From Paenibacillus brevis (GTDB lineage: Bacteria > Bacillota > Bacilli > Paenibacillales > Paenibacillaceae): a stretch of 64,000 nucleotides of DNA. Both the position numbers and the translations under genes were made by a program. The stretch spans positions 310,001 to 374,000 of the forward strand of contig NZ_JAHLQJ010000002.1 in NCBI RefSeq assembly GCF_018919145.1. Direction: 5' to 3'. Of the stretch, positions 8,517 to 16,541 are shown in pieces. Position 1 is the first letter of the stretch, and each line of letters begins with the position of its first letter. The notes beneath the pieces were generated by a model. It had not been told where the DNA came from. It did no database searches and was given only the letters and a program-made list of their open reading frames with translations.

Positions 8517-10877
8517 ATGATTGAATATAAAGGGAAGGACCCTGACACTGACGGCTGGATCATCGCGGAAAATAATTTTGATCCTAGATGCCTCGCAAAA
8601 TTCGAGTCGATCATGTGTCAAGGGAATGGTTATCTGGGGCTAAGAGCCGTTACAGAGGAATGTTATTCCGGTGAGAAACGGAATTTATTCGTTGCAGGCA
8701 CCTTTAATCGTTGTGCCAATCAGGAGGTCACGGAGCTGCCAAACGCTGCTGATATGGTACAGTTGGACCTTACGCTGAACGGCGTCCCGTTTCATTTGGA
8801 GAAAGGAACGATTCATCGTTATCGCCGTGAGCTGAATCTGCGGCAAGGCGAACTTCGGCGTGAAATTTTGTGGGAAGACGAAGCTGGCGGCATGTATGAA
8901 CTATGTTTTCGACGTTTTGTTTCGATGGAGGATCTCCATCTGATCGGAATGAGAATGGAGATCACTCCCCTAAATCAGGATACCATTATTACGATCCGTT
9001 CCGGAATTAACGGACAAATGACCAACTCGGGCGCACAGCACTTCTTGGAAGGGGAACGGCGAATCTTTGATGGGGAGCTGCTTCAGCTTTCGGCCACTAC
9101 GACAGAGTCCGGGATTAACTTTGTGCATACATGTCATCACCGCTTGCATCAGGATGGAGTACGCCTGAATTCATTGCCGATTCCGTCCATGGAACGCAGA
9201 AAAGTAATGCTGACCTATAAAATTGAGGCGGAGTCCGGAAAATGCATTGTTCTAGATAAAGTATCGACTGTTCATACGAGTATCGATACGGAGTGGGTTT
9301 ATCAACAGGGCAATCTTCAAGGCTTGCAGGAGGCTGCCCGCATTCATCTGGGACTGACGGCGGATAAGGGCTTTGAACAGCTGTTCGTTGAGAGTGAACA
9401 GGCCTGGGCGGAGCAATGGATGAATGCGCGAATTGAGATTCAGAGCGAAGATCCCTTTGATCAGTTGGCGCTCCGTTTTGCACAGTATCATCTGCTTCTG
9501 ATGACACCGGGTCATGATAGCAGGTTCTCCGTGGGAGCCAAGGGGTTAACGGGAGAGGGATATAAGGGACATGTATTTTGGGATACTGAAATCTTCATCC
9601 TTCCCTATTTTATATATACCGGCCCGAGGGTTGCCCGCCATTTGGCAGAGTACCGTTACCATATGTTAAATGGAGCCAGAAAAAAGGCAGAGGAAAATGG
9701 ATATCGTGGGGCAATGTACCCTTGGGAATCCGCCGCAACCGGTGAGGAAGAGACACCCGAATGGGGTCCTGTCGATGTGGTTACCGGTACACCGACCTAT
9801 ATTTGGACGGGGAAAATCGAGCAGCATATTACGGCGGATGTAGCCTACGGTGTTTGGCATTATTATCAGGCTACCGGCGACCAGGACTATATGGACCGTT
9901 ACGGGTATGAGATTATTCTGGAAACAGCGTCTTTCTGGGCAAGTCGGCTAGAGTGGAATAAGGAGGAGCAGAAGTATCATATTTGTGACGTAATAGGCCC
10001 GGATGAATACAAGGAGCATGTCAACAATAATGCATACACTAATTATTTGGCCTACTGGAATATCACAAAGGGAATAGAATGTACTCGAAAGTTAATTCAA
10101 GTGCAAGGCGATGTTTATTTTAAGCTGGACAGCCAGCTTAATTTGAACGGGAGACTGAAAGAGTGGGAGCATATCGTAAAATTCATATATTTGCCCCAGC
10201 CGGATAAGGATACATTAATCATTCCACAGGACGATACTTACCTGCAGAAGCGGATTATCGATTTGGAGAAATATCGAAAACAGGAGCAGGTCGCTACAAT
10301 CCTATCCGATTATAGCATGACCCAGCTCAGTGACTTTCAAGTATCCAAGCAGGCTGATCTTTTAGTACTGTTTTACTTGCTGGAGGATTGGTTCTCCAAA
10401 GAAACGAAGGCGGCGAATTGGCATTATTACGAGCCGAAAACACTACATGATTCTTCGCTAAGCTTGTCCACGCACAGTATGTTGGCCTGTGATGTCAATG
10501 ATCTTGAGTTGGCTTATCAGATGTTTGGCAAAGCTGCCAGGATCGACCTTGGACCAAACATGCACAGTTGCGACGAAGGGATCCATGCTGCCTCGATCGG
10601 GGGGATTTGGAAATCTGTTGTTATGGGGTTTGGCGGAGTACGCTCCTGGGAGGGAATGCTGCGGTTGAATCCAAAGTTACCAAGAGCCTGGAGGTCATTG
10701 GCTTTTCCGCTTGTTTGGCGAGGAGAACGCCTCCAAGTGACGGTAACCCCCGATAAGCTGCTGATTAAACGGCTGACAACAGGGCTGAGGCCTTTGAATC
10801 TGTCCATACATGGTCAGTCCTATATATTGAAAGACTCCATCATTGTGAATTTACTTGAGGTGATTCCAAATGAATAA
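8517..10877 (+). CDS. glycoside hydrolase family 65 phosphorylase (maltose/kojibiose/nigerose-type)
   Basis: A 786-residue cytoplasmic enzyme with the usual GH65 layout: an N-terminal beta-sandwich, an (alpha/alpha)6 barrel and a small C-terminal beta domain. The general-acid glutamate lies in IGPDEYKEHVNNNAYTN (Glu497). The FWDTEIFILPYF block (about 352-363) and the phosphate-site motifs KQADLL and SLSLSTHS follow in family order. GH65 phosphorylases split an alpha-glucosyl disaccharide with inorganic phosphate, giving beta-glucose 1-phosphate and glucose. The adjacent beta-phosphoglucomutase, overlapping by 8 bases, fits this exactly. The linkage attacked cannot be read by eye; GPDEYKEHVNNNAYTN looks nearer kojibiose/nigerose-type enzymes than classic maltose phosphorylases, a weak inference. 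Confidence 0.93.
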   Translation: MIEYKGKDPDTDGWIIAENNFDPRCLAKFESIMCQGNGYLGLRAVTEECYSGEKRNLFVAGTFNRCANQEVTELPNAADMVQLDLTLNGVPFHLEKGTIHRYRRELNLRQGELRREILWEDEAGGMYELCFRRFVSMEDLHLIGMRMEITPLNQDTIITIRSGINGQMTNSGAQHFLEGERRIFDGELLQLSATTTESGINFVHTCHHRLHQDGVRLNSLPIPSMERRKVMLTYKIEAESGKCIVLDKVSTVHTSIDTEWVYQQGNLQGLQEAARIHLGLTADKGFEQLFVESEQAWAEQWMNARIEIQSEDPFDQLALRFAQYHLLLMTPGHDSRFSVGAKGLTGEGYKGHVFWDTEIFILPYFIYTGPRVARHLAEYRYHMLNGARKKAEENGYRGAMYPWESAATGEEETPEWGPVDVVTGTPTYIWTGKIEQHITADVAYGVWHYYQATGDQDYMDRYGYEIILETASFWASRLEWNKEEQKYHICDVIGPDEYKEHVNNNAYTNYLAYWNITKGIECTRKLIQVQGDVYFKLDSQLNLNGRLKEWEHIVKFIYLPQPDKDTLIIPQDDTYLQKRIIDLEKYRKQEQVATILSDYSMTQLSDFQVSKQADLLVLFYLLEDWFSKETKAANWHYYEPKTLHDSSLSLSTHSMLACDVNDLELAYQMFGKAARIDLGPNMHSCDEGIHAASIGGIWKSVVMGFGGVRSWEGMLRLNPKLPRAWRSLAFPLVWRGERLQVTVTPDKLLIKRLTTGLRPLNLSIHGQSYILKDSIIVNLLEVIPNE

Positions 10878-11550
10878 AGAACATAAGGAAATTCGGGCTA
10901 TGATCTTTGATCTCGACGGTGTAATTACGGATACGGCGAAATATCACTATGAGGCCTGGAAGCTGCTTGCCGATGAGCTGGGCCTTCCATTTGACAGAGA
11001 ATTTAACGAGCAATTAAAGGGGATTGACCGCATAGCGTCTTTGGAGAAAATACTAAGTCAATCCCCCGATGGGGGACAATTTGTTACGAGGGAGCAGAAG
11101 CAAGAATGGGCCGATCGCAAAAATGCAAACTATCAACTTCTGATAGAGCGAGTAGACGAATCGGAATTATTGCCGGGTATCATGGACCTGTTTGAAGATC
11201 TCCTAGCGGCAGGAATCCCCATCGGGCTTGCTTCTGCAAGTCGCAATGCGAGAACCTTGCTTCAACAGTTGAAGTTGGTCTCTCGCTTTGATGTGATCGT
11301 AGATCCGTCCAGCGTAGCTCAGGGTAAACCGGCCCCGGATATCTTTTTGAAAGCCGCTGAAGAGTTAGGAGTAGCTCCCCATTATTGCGTAGGGGTAGAA
11401 GATGCAGAGGCAGGAATTCAGGCGATCAAAAGAGCAGGAATGTTTGCCGTAGGGGTGGGGGATGCCGACATTTTATCGACTGCTGACTATATTGTCTCGG
11501 AGACAAGACAGCTTTCGCTTGAAAGGATAAATAGTCACTTTTTTAAATAA
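10870..11550 (+). CDS. pgmB: beta-phosphoglucomutase
   Basis: A 226-residue HAD-superfamily enzyme. The catalytic pair is in FDLDGVITDT (Asp14 nucleophile, Asp16 acid/base), followed by the helical cap, the SASRNA motif, the KPAPDIF lysine and the metal-binding VGVEDAEAG loop. It converts beta-glucose 1-phosphate, the product of the upstream GH65 phosphorylase, to glucose 6-phosphate for glycolysis. Its ATG overlaps the end of the GH65 gene (ATGAATAA), so the two are translationally coupled and probably made in fixed ratio. It is the last gene of the operon. Confidence 0.95.
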   Translation: MNKEHKEIRAMIFDLDGVITDTAKYHYEAWKLLADELGLPFDREFNEQLKGIDRIASLEKILSQSPDGGQFVTREQKQEWADRKNANYQLLIERVDESELLPGIMDLFEDLLAAGIPIGLASASRNARTLLQQLKLVSRFDVIVDPSSVAQGKPAPDIFLKAAEELGVAPHYCVGVEDAEAGIQAIKRAGMFAVGVGDADILSTADYIVSETRQLSLERINSHFFK

Positions 11551-11565
11551 TAGAATTGAACCCGT

Positions 11566-11604
11566 GCAAGTTGAACAAGCTTAATGCATGAATGTTCAGC
11601 TTGC
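11566..11604 (+). other. hairpin after pgmB, possible weak terminator
   Basis: GCAAGTTGAAC (11566-11576) and GTTCAGCTTGC (11594-11604) form a 10-bp stem with one mismatch. No T-run follows, so termination here would be weak. It separates pgmB from the sensor-kinase promoter. Confidence 0.45.
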
Positions 11605-11616
11605 CTCCATAACTCA

Positions 11617-11645
11617 TTGAATTGTAAAAATAGAAGGCATATGAT
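11617..11645 (+). promoter_or_regulatory. sigma-A promoter of the two-component operon
   Basis: TTGAAT (11617-11622), a 17-base spacer and TATGAT (11640-11645). A start of transcription near 11652 excludes the upstream in-frame ATG 11584 and supports ATG 11689 as the kinase start. Confidence 0.75.
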
Positions 11646-11688
11646 AGAGGTCAAATACGACAAAATTCTACATGTAGGAGATCGATTC

Positions 11689-13503
11689 ATGTTAAGATGG
11701 AAGCGGTTTCAAGACCGTAGTATCCGGCAGAAGCTTTTTTTGACCTATTCGATGCTGATGATTGTCCCTCTAGTGGTAATAAGTATTTACTTTTACACAT
11801 ACGCCATGTCCATATTTGAGTCGCGAATCGTGAAGTCTTTTCAGGAGACGAATCAGCAGATGGTGTCCACGGCGGATTCCTTCGTCGGTAATATGATCAA
11901 ATCCTCCGAGCAGCCATTTTATGATCAAACGCTAATGGAGATTCTATCAAAGGATTATTCTACCGTACCTTATGAGACATTCGAAAAGAGTATGGATTAT
12001 CGCTATATTAGTGACACAGTGTTCAAGAATCTGATGACCTTTAATCCAAGCATTGATTCCATTTTAATCTATCCCTTAAATAGTCCATTGATCTACCGGA
12101 GGGGCTATGAGACTACCTTTAACTATAAATATAGTCCGGTGAATGAACTGTGGTACCAGAAAATATTGAACAATGCGGAGAAGCCGGTCTTAATCGGCAT
12201 GCATGAGGAGAAGCAGATGTATGCCAAGCCTCGTTCCGTATTGTCTGTGGGCAGGGTGCTTGTGGACGTGAACTCCTATCAGAAACTAGGGGTGCTTCTG
12301 GTGAACTTCCGGGTGGAGCAGCTTGAGAAACTGTTTAGCGGGCTTATGGACAAACAGGATGTTAATCAGTTCATTGTCGATGAAGCAGGAACTGTGGTGT
12401 TCAGCGCGACGCCGGGGATGATAGGTGCGGATCTCCAACAGCTTATGACAGAGATTGAACAAGGAAATAGAAATTACTATGTTGTTCACCATGTATCCCG
12501 TGTGTCGGGATGGGAGTTTTATAGTATTATTCATCGCGATAAGCTGTTTGCCGAGATTAATCAGATTCGGGACTTTGCCGTGTTGCTGGTAGCACTACTT
12601 GTTGTAATCGGTTTTGTCACGGCATTCTTTGTATCCGGCAGTATTTCAAATCCTATTCGCAGATTGGACCGCTTAATGCGTAAGGTTGAAAAGGGAGATT
12701 TCAATGTGGTTTCCCGACAGGACACTCTGGACGAAGTGGGGCATTTATCCCGTTCATTTAACAGGATGACTGCGGAAATCAAGGAACTAATCAAGCAAAC
12801 CAAGCTGGAAGAAAAGAAAAAAAGAAGCGCCGAGATGAATGCCCTTCAAAATCAAATTAATCCCCATTTCATTTACAATACGCTTTCGGTCATTAAATGG
12901 ATGGCGCAGGCACAGATGGCGGATAACATCACAGATGCGATTGATGATATGATCCATATCCTGTCCTTTTCCACACGCAATACCCAGGAATACGTCTCGA
13001 TTGAGGAAGAAATGACCTTTATTCATAGTTATCTCGAACTGCTTCAGCTCCGCTACTATAATGTATTCGACTTTGAGGTTGATATAGAGCCGAATGTTAT
13101 GCAATATAGAACGCTGAAGTTCTTGGTACAGCCATTTGTAGAAAATGCTGTGTTTCACGCGTTTGCCGGCGATGACCGGCAACACATTTTGAATATCCGT
13201 GTGGAGAACGTGAGCGGAGATATCCAATTCACGATTTCCGACAATGGGCGAGGTATAGAGCAAGAACGACTGAATGAGCTTTTGCAGCAGGAAATTTCTA
13301 ATGAACAGACTATGAATTCCATTGGGATCGGAAATGTATCCCGAAGATTGAAGCTTCATTTTGGCCAGAAGTATGGAGTATTCATTGATAGCCAAAAAGG
13401 AGAGGGGACTACGGTGCGAATTCTAATCCCCATGATCGTGTACCATTCGGAACACAATCAAGTACGAAAAGAGGATCTATATGAAAATCATGATCGTGGA
13501 TGA
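11689..13503 (+). CDS. sensor histidine kinase, YesM/LytS type
   Basis: A 604-residue membrane kinase. A first membrane helix (about residues 17-38) and a second (about 295-318) enclose an extracellular sensor region of about 250 residues, followed by a HAMP linker (about 320-372), the His_kinase domain with QINPHFIYNTL (histidine near residue 391) and an ATPase domain with DNGRGI and GIGNVSRRL. This YesM group pairs with AraC-type regulators and usually controls carbohydrate genes. Here it is flanked by the sugar importer and surface enzyme, so it probably senses their substrate outside the cell. TAGGAG lies 8 bases before ATG 11689. The 3' end overlaps the regulator gene by 23 bases. Confidence 0.95.
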   Translation: MLRWKRFQDRSIRQKLFLTYSMLMIVPLVVISIYFYTYAMSIFESRIVKSFQETNQQMVSTADSFVGNMIKSSEQPFYDQTLMEILSKDYSTVPYETFEKSMDYRYISDTVFKNLMTFNPSIDSILIYPLNSPLIYRRGYETTFNYKYSPVNELWYQKILNNAEKPVLIGMHEEKQMYAKPRSVLSVGRVLVDVNSYQKLGVLLVNFRVEQLEKLFSGLMDKQDVNQFIVDEAGTVVFSATPGMIGADLQQLMTEIEQGNRNYYVVHHVSRVSGWEFYSIIHRDKLFAEINQIRDFAVLLVALLVVIGFVTAFFVSGSISNPIRRLDRLMRKVEKGDFNVVSRQDTLDEVGHLSRSFNRMTAEIKELIKQTKLEEKKKRSAEMNALQNQINPHFIYNTLSVIKWMAQAQMADNITDAIDDMIHILSFSTRNTQEYVSIEEEMTFIHSYLELLQLRYYNVFDFEVDIEPNVMQYRTLKFLVQPFVENAVFHAFAGDDRQHILNIRVENVSGDIQFTISDNGRGIEQERLNELLQQEISNEQTMNSIGIGNVSRRLKLHFGQKYGVFIDSQKGEGTTVRILIPMIVYHSEHNQVRKEDLYENHDRG

Positions 13504-15079
13504 CGAGTCTTTTATCCGGTTGAACTTTAAGACATTTTTGAACTGGAAGCAGCATGGTTATTATCTGGTCGGAGAGGCTTCGAATGGGCGGGAGGCGCTG
13601 GAGAAAATAGAGGAGCTTCGACCGGATGTGATCTTCTTAGATATCCGAATGCCCATCATGGATGGACTTGAGGTTCTGAAGGAAATGCAGCAGAAAAAAT
13701 ATTCCTGCAAAGCAATTATCCTTAGTAGTCATAACGAATTTGAATACGCTAGGGAGGCAATGCGGCTTGGTGCCTGCGATTATATACATAAACCCAATCT
13801 GACCCAAGCCGCTGTGTTCGATGCTCTCGCCCGTGTTCAAAAGTTGCTCCATCAACAGCCAAAGGAAGACCGCATGGCTCCTCTTCAACAAAACATGGAG
13901 AAGAACCGGAGTGAACTAAAAACGCTATTTTTACGTGATCTGGTGGTAGGGGCGGTTCGTCATGAGTGGGAGATCGAAGAAAAGAAAAGGCTATATGACC
14001 TGAAGCTGCAACAGCCAAATGTATGCTGCATTTTAATGTTCGTCGATCAGTATGACAAGGTAAAGGAACGCTACAAGAAGGGGATGGAGCATTTGCTTGC
14101 CTTTTCTATCCTTAACATTTTGCATGAAGTGCTGAACCGTTACAATGAGCTGGAATTGTTTCAAATGGGGCCGAAAGAAATCGTAATCTTGAAATCCAAT
14201 TCGGGGACTAGAAGTATGAACGACATATTTGAAGAGCGCTGGGGATTGATTCGCAAAATTGAAAAAACATTAAAGCAGTTTCTGAATATCCAAGTAAGTT
14301 TCAGCATCAGTGGTCTTCACCCCTATCTGCTTGAAATACCCAAGGCGTATCATGAAGCGCAAGAAGCGTCAGAGACGCTGTTTTTTGAGGATCGGGGCAA
14401 TGTTGTGGCTTACGAACCCGGCTGCATAAAACATAGTCATTCCAAGGGCCTGTCCACGTGGGCTGAGCAGTGCATCAAGAAAGCCATGACCGAAAAAAAC
14501 ATTGCGGAGGCTATCTCCATCGTTCATGCAATGTTTGCGGAAATCAAGGAAAAGCGTAGTGTCGGACGCCGTGAAACCTTGGAGCTGTGCGTAACCCTGC
14601 ATTATTTGATTCAATCCTTCCTGAAGGAAGAAAGCGGGGAAGAGGATCTTGCCGGAATAAGGGAGATTATGGCTGCGGAGCGGGTAGAAGAGCTTCGCCT
14701 TCTTTTGGTTAGGAAGCTGGAGGCTATTCAGGAGAGCCGCACCGACGAGGCCTCTACCAACTACAAAATTAAGCGGGTAATTAACTATATTCATCAATAC
14801 TATGACCATGATCTGACTCTGGATGAATTAGCAAGTTACGTCGGTCTGAATAATAGCTACCTGAGTCGTATTTTTAAGGAAGAGACTGGGTCGATGCTAA
14901 TACCTTATATCAATCGCTATCGGGTGAAGAAATCGCTGGACTACTTGAGAGACGGAAAATTAAAGACCTATGAGATTGCAGAAAGGGTAGGATTCAATAG
15001 CATCGATAACTATAATATCAGTTTTAAGAAGCTTTACGGATTGCCGCCGAATGAGTACAGAAAAACATATATGGAATAG
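13481..15079 (+). CDS. response regulator with AraC-type DNA-binding domain, YesN type
   Basis: A 532-residue regulator. The N-terminal receiver domain has the acidic pair DD (7-8), the phospho-acceptor Asp54 in FLDIRMP and the conserved lysine in HKPNL. A middle region of about 280 residues, typical of YesN proteins, leads to a C-terminal double helix-turn-helix (about 430-530) with LDELASYVGLNNSYLSRIFKE and YEIAERVGFNSIDNYNISFKK. It is the cognate partner of the overlapping kinase gene. AraC-domain proteins bind direct repeats about two helical turns apart, which is what lies upstream of both structural operons, so it is likely their activator. Confidence 0.95.
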   Translation: MKIMIVDDESFIRLNFKTFLNWKQHGYYLVGEASNGREALEKIEELRPDVIFLDIRMPIMDGLEVLKEMQQKKYSCKAIILSSHNEFEYAREAMRLGACDYIHKPNLTQAAVFDALARVQKLLHQQPKEDRMAPLQQNMEKNRSELKTLFLRDLVVGAVRHEWEIEEKKRLYDLKLQQPNVCCILMFVDQYDKVKERYKKGMEHLLAFSILNILHEVLNRYNELELFQMGPKEIVILKSNSGTRSMNDIFEERWGLIRKIEKTLKQFLNIQVSFSISGLHPYLLEIPKAYHEAQEASETLFFEDRGNVVAYEPGCIKHSHSKGLSTWAEQCIKKAMTEKNIAEAISIVHAMFAEIKEKRSVGRRETLELCVTLHYLIQSFLKEESGEEDLAGIREIMAAERVEELRLLLVRKLEAIQESRTDEASTNYKIKRVINYIHQYYDHDLTLDELASYVGLNNSYLSRIFKEETGSMLIPYINRYRVKKSLDYLRDGKLKTYEIAERVGFNSIDNYNISFKKLYGLPPNEYRKTYME

Positions 15080-15141
15080 TAAAAAATCACGGAGATATGT
15101 AAATATCCTCTGTTTGCCCCGATATCCTGCATAGCTAAGAT
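15078..15141 (+). promoter_or_regulatory. phased repeat operator plus promoter of the binding-protein gene
   Basis: AGTAAAAAATCACGGA (15078-15093) and TGTAAATATCCTCTGTTT (15098-15115) start 20 bp apart; a third ATATCCT core is at 15122-15128. The -10 box TAAGAT is at 15136-15141. The second copy is identical over 17 bases to the one at 6589 and lies the same distance from the -10. The first copy overlaps the stop region of the regulator gene. Confidence 0.65.
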
Positions 15142-15193
15142 GAAGGTAACACCGCTTCAGGTGAAATAACTTTAATCAAAGGGGTAGTGACAG

Positions 15194-16468
15194 ATGAGGA
15201 AGAAAGTAGTCCTGTTATTATGCTCCCTATTGCTGATGCTTACCGCAGCAGGGTGCGGATCAAACAACAATGCAAACAGCACAGCCAACAGCGCTTCGGG
15301 CAACGTTGGAGGAGCAAGCGAGGAAAAGAAGGAAACTGTTGAGGTGACGATGGCCTATTGGGCCAATGCATCCGAGCAAAAAAACTTTGAGTTCATGGTG
15401 GACGGCCTTGAAAAAGAATATCCCAACATTAAAGTTAAGATGCAAATGTATCCAACCAGTGATGAATTTTGGAAAGCGGTTCCATCTGCAATTGCCGCAG
15501 GGGTAGGTCCTGATATCATCGCCATGTCTGATGAAGGAAACTATGAATATATCAAAAAAGGCGTTCTGGCTCCACTGGATGAACTGATAGACCAAGTCGG
15601 GTTCGAGAAAGACCGGATTACCGGCTCACTGTACAAAGGCTGGACGGACGACAATAAACTGTATGGCATTCCTTACGATTCTTCTACTTCCATGTTGGCC
15701 ATTAACAAAGCGATGTTTGATAAATCGGGAATCACAAAACATCCGGAAACGATGGATGAGGTGGTCGAGTTAGCAAAAGCCATGACTTCCGAGGATGTTA
15801 AGGGGATTATCGGCAGCATTGATCCCTTCCATATCACACAATATGTCCATGCCTTCGGTGGAGACTGGGGTTTTGGCAAAACTATTAATTCAAAAGAAAA
15901 CGTGGCCGGGGTTCAATTTTTTGTAGACTTGTTCCTGAAAAATCAGGTTGCGATTGCTCCGATTGAAGTAGGGGCTCCTTGGGATGGTGAGGTATTCAGT
16001 CAAGAAAAAGGCGCGATGTCTACGGCAGGCCCATGGTATGTCGGTCACTTGAAAGAAGCCAATCCGGGTATGGAAATGATTGCGTTGCCCATGCCTAAAG
16101 GCACGGTAGAAGCGCAAAGCGCTTATTCTCATGGCTTGTCCATCTTAGCGGGCAGTAAGCATAAAGAAGAGGCGATGTCGGTCATTAAATATGCGCTTAG
16201 GGATGAGGCACAAATTAACGCGATCGATGTAGTTGGGTACTCACCAGCTGTGTCTGCATTGCTTCCGAAATATTTGGAGCAAAATCCGGAGTTGAAACCG
16301 GTATTTGACAACATGGAAAAATCGGGTATGCCGTTTGCTTATCCAGAACAAACCAAAGCATTCCATGCCGCACTGTTGAAAGGTGTAGAGGAGATCATCT
16401 TTAAGAAAGACGGATTGACGGTGGAACAACTTCTGAGTGAGCTGCAAACCACATACGGAGAAAATTAA
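15194..16468 (+). CDS. sugar-binding lipoprotein of the ABC importer
   Basis: A 424-residue extracellular solute-binding protein (family 1, MalE-like). The N-terminus is a lipoprotein signal with lipobox LTAAGC (Cys21), followed by an Asn/Ser-rich linker (about 24-40) and the two-lobed binding fold. It would capture the sugar outside and deliver it to the two permeases encoded 7-8 kb upstream. It is transcribed separately from them but from a promoter with the same phased repeats. AAAGGGG precedes the ATG. The next gene follows after a hairpin, which often lets the binding protein be made in excess over its operon partners. Confidence 0.94.
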   Translation: MRKKVVLLLCSLLLMLTAAGCGSNNNANSTANSASGNVGGASEEKKETVEVTMAYWANASEQKNFEFMVDGLEKEYPNIKVKMQMYPTSDEFWKAVPSAIAAGVGPDIIAMSDEGNYEYIKKGVLAPLDELIDQVGFEKDRITGSLYKGWTDDNKLYGIPYDSSTSMLAINKAMFDKSGITKHPETMDEVVELAKAMTSEDVKGIIGSIDPFHITQYVHAFGGDWGFGKTINSKENVAGVQFFVDLFLKNQVAIAPIEVGAPWDGEVFSQEKGAMSTAGPWYVGHLKEANPGMEMIALPMPKGTVEAQSAYSHGLSILAGSKHKEEAMSVIKYALRDEAQINAIDVVGYSPAVSALLPKYLEQNPELKPVFDNMEKSGMPFAYPEQTKAFHAALLKGVEEIIFKKDGLTVEQLLSELQTTYGEN

Positions 16469-16476
16469 TTTTCTGG

Positions 16477-16513
16477 GCTGGACTTTGGCAGAGCCGAAGT
16501 CCAGCTATATTTT
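16477..16513 (+). terminator. partial terminator between binding protein and surface enzyme
   Basis: A perfect 9-bp stem, GCTGGACTT (16477-16485) with AAGTCCAGC (16497-16505), is followed by TATATTTT. The imperfect T-run suggests a leaky terminator or mRNA-stabilising hairpin within the SBP-enzyme transcript. Confidence 0.6.
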
Positions 16514-16541
16514 AACAATCGAAAAGGAGGAAAGAAGGACG

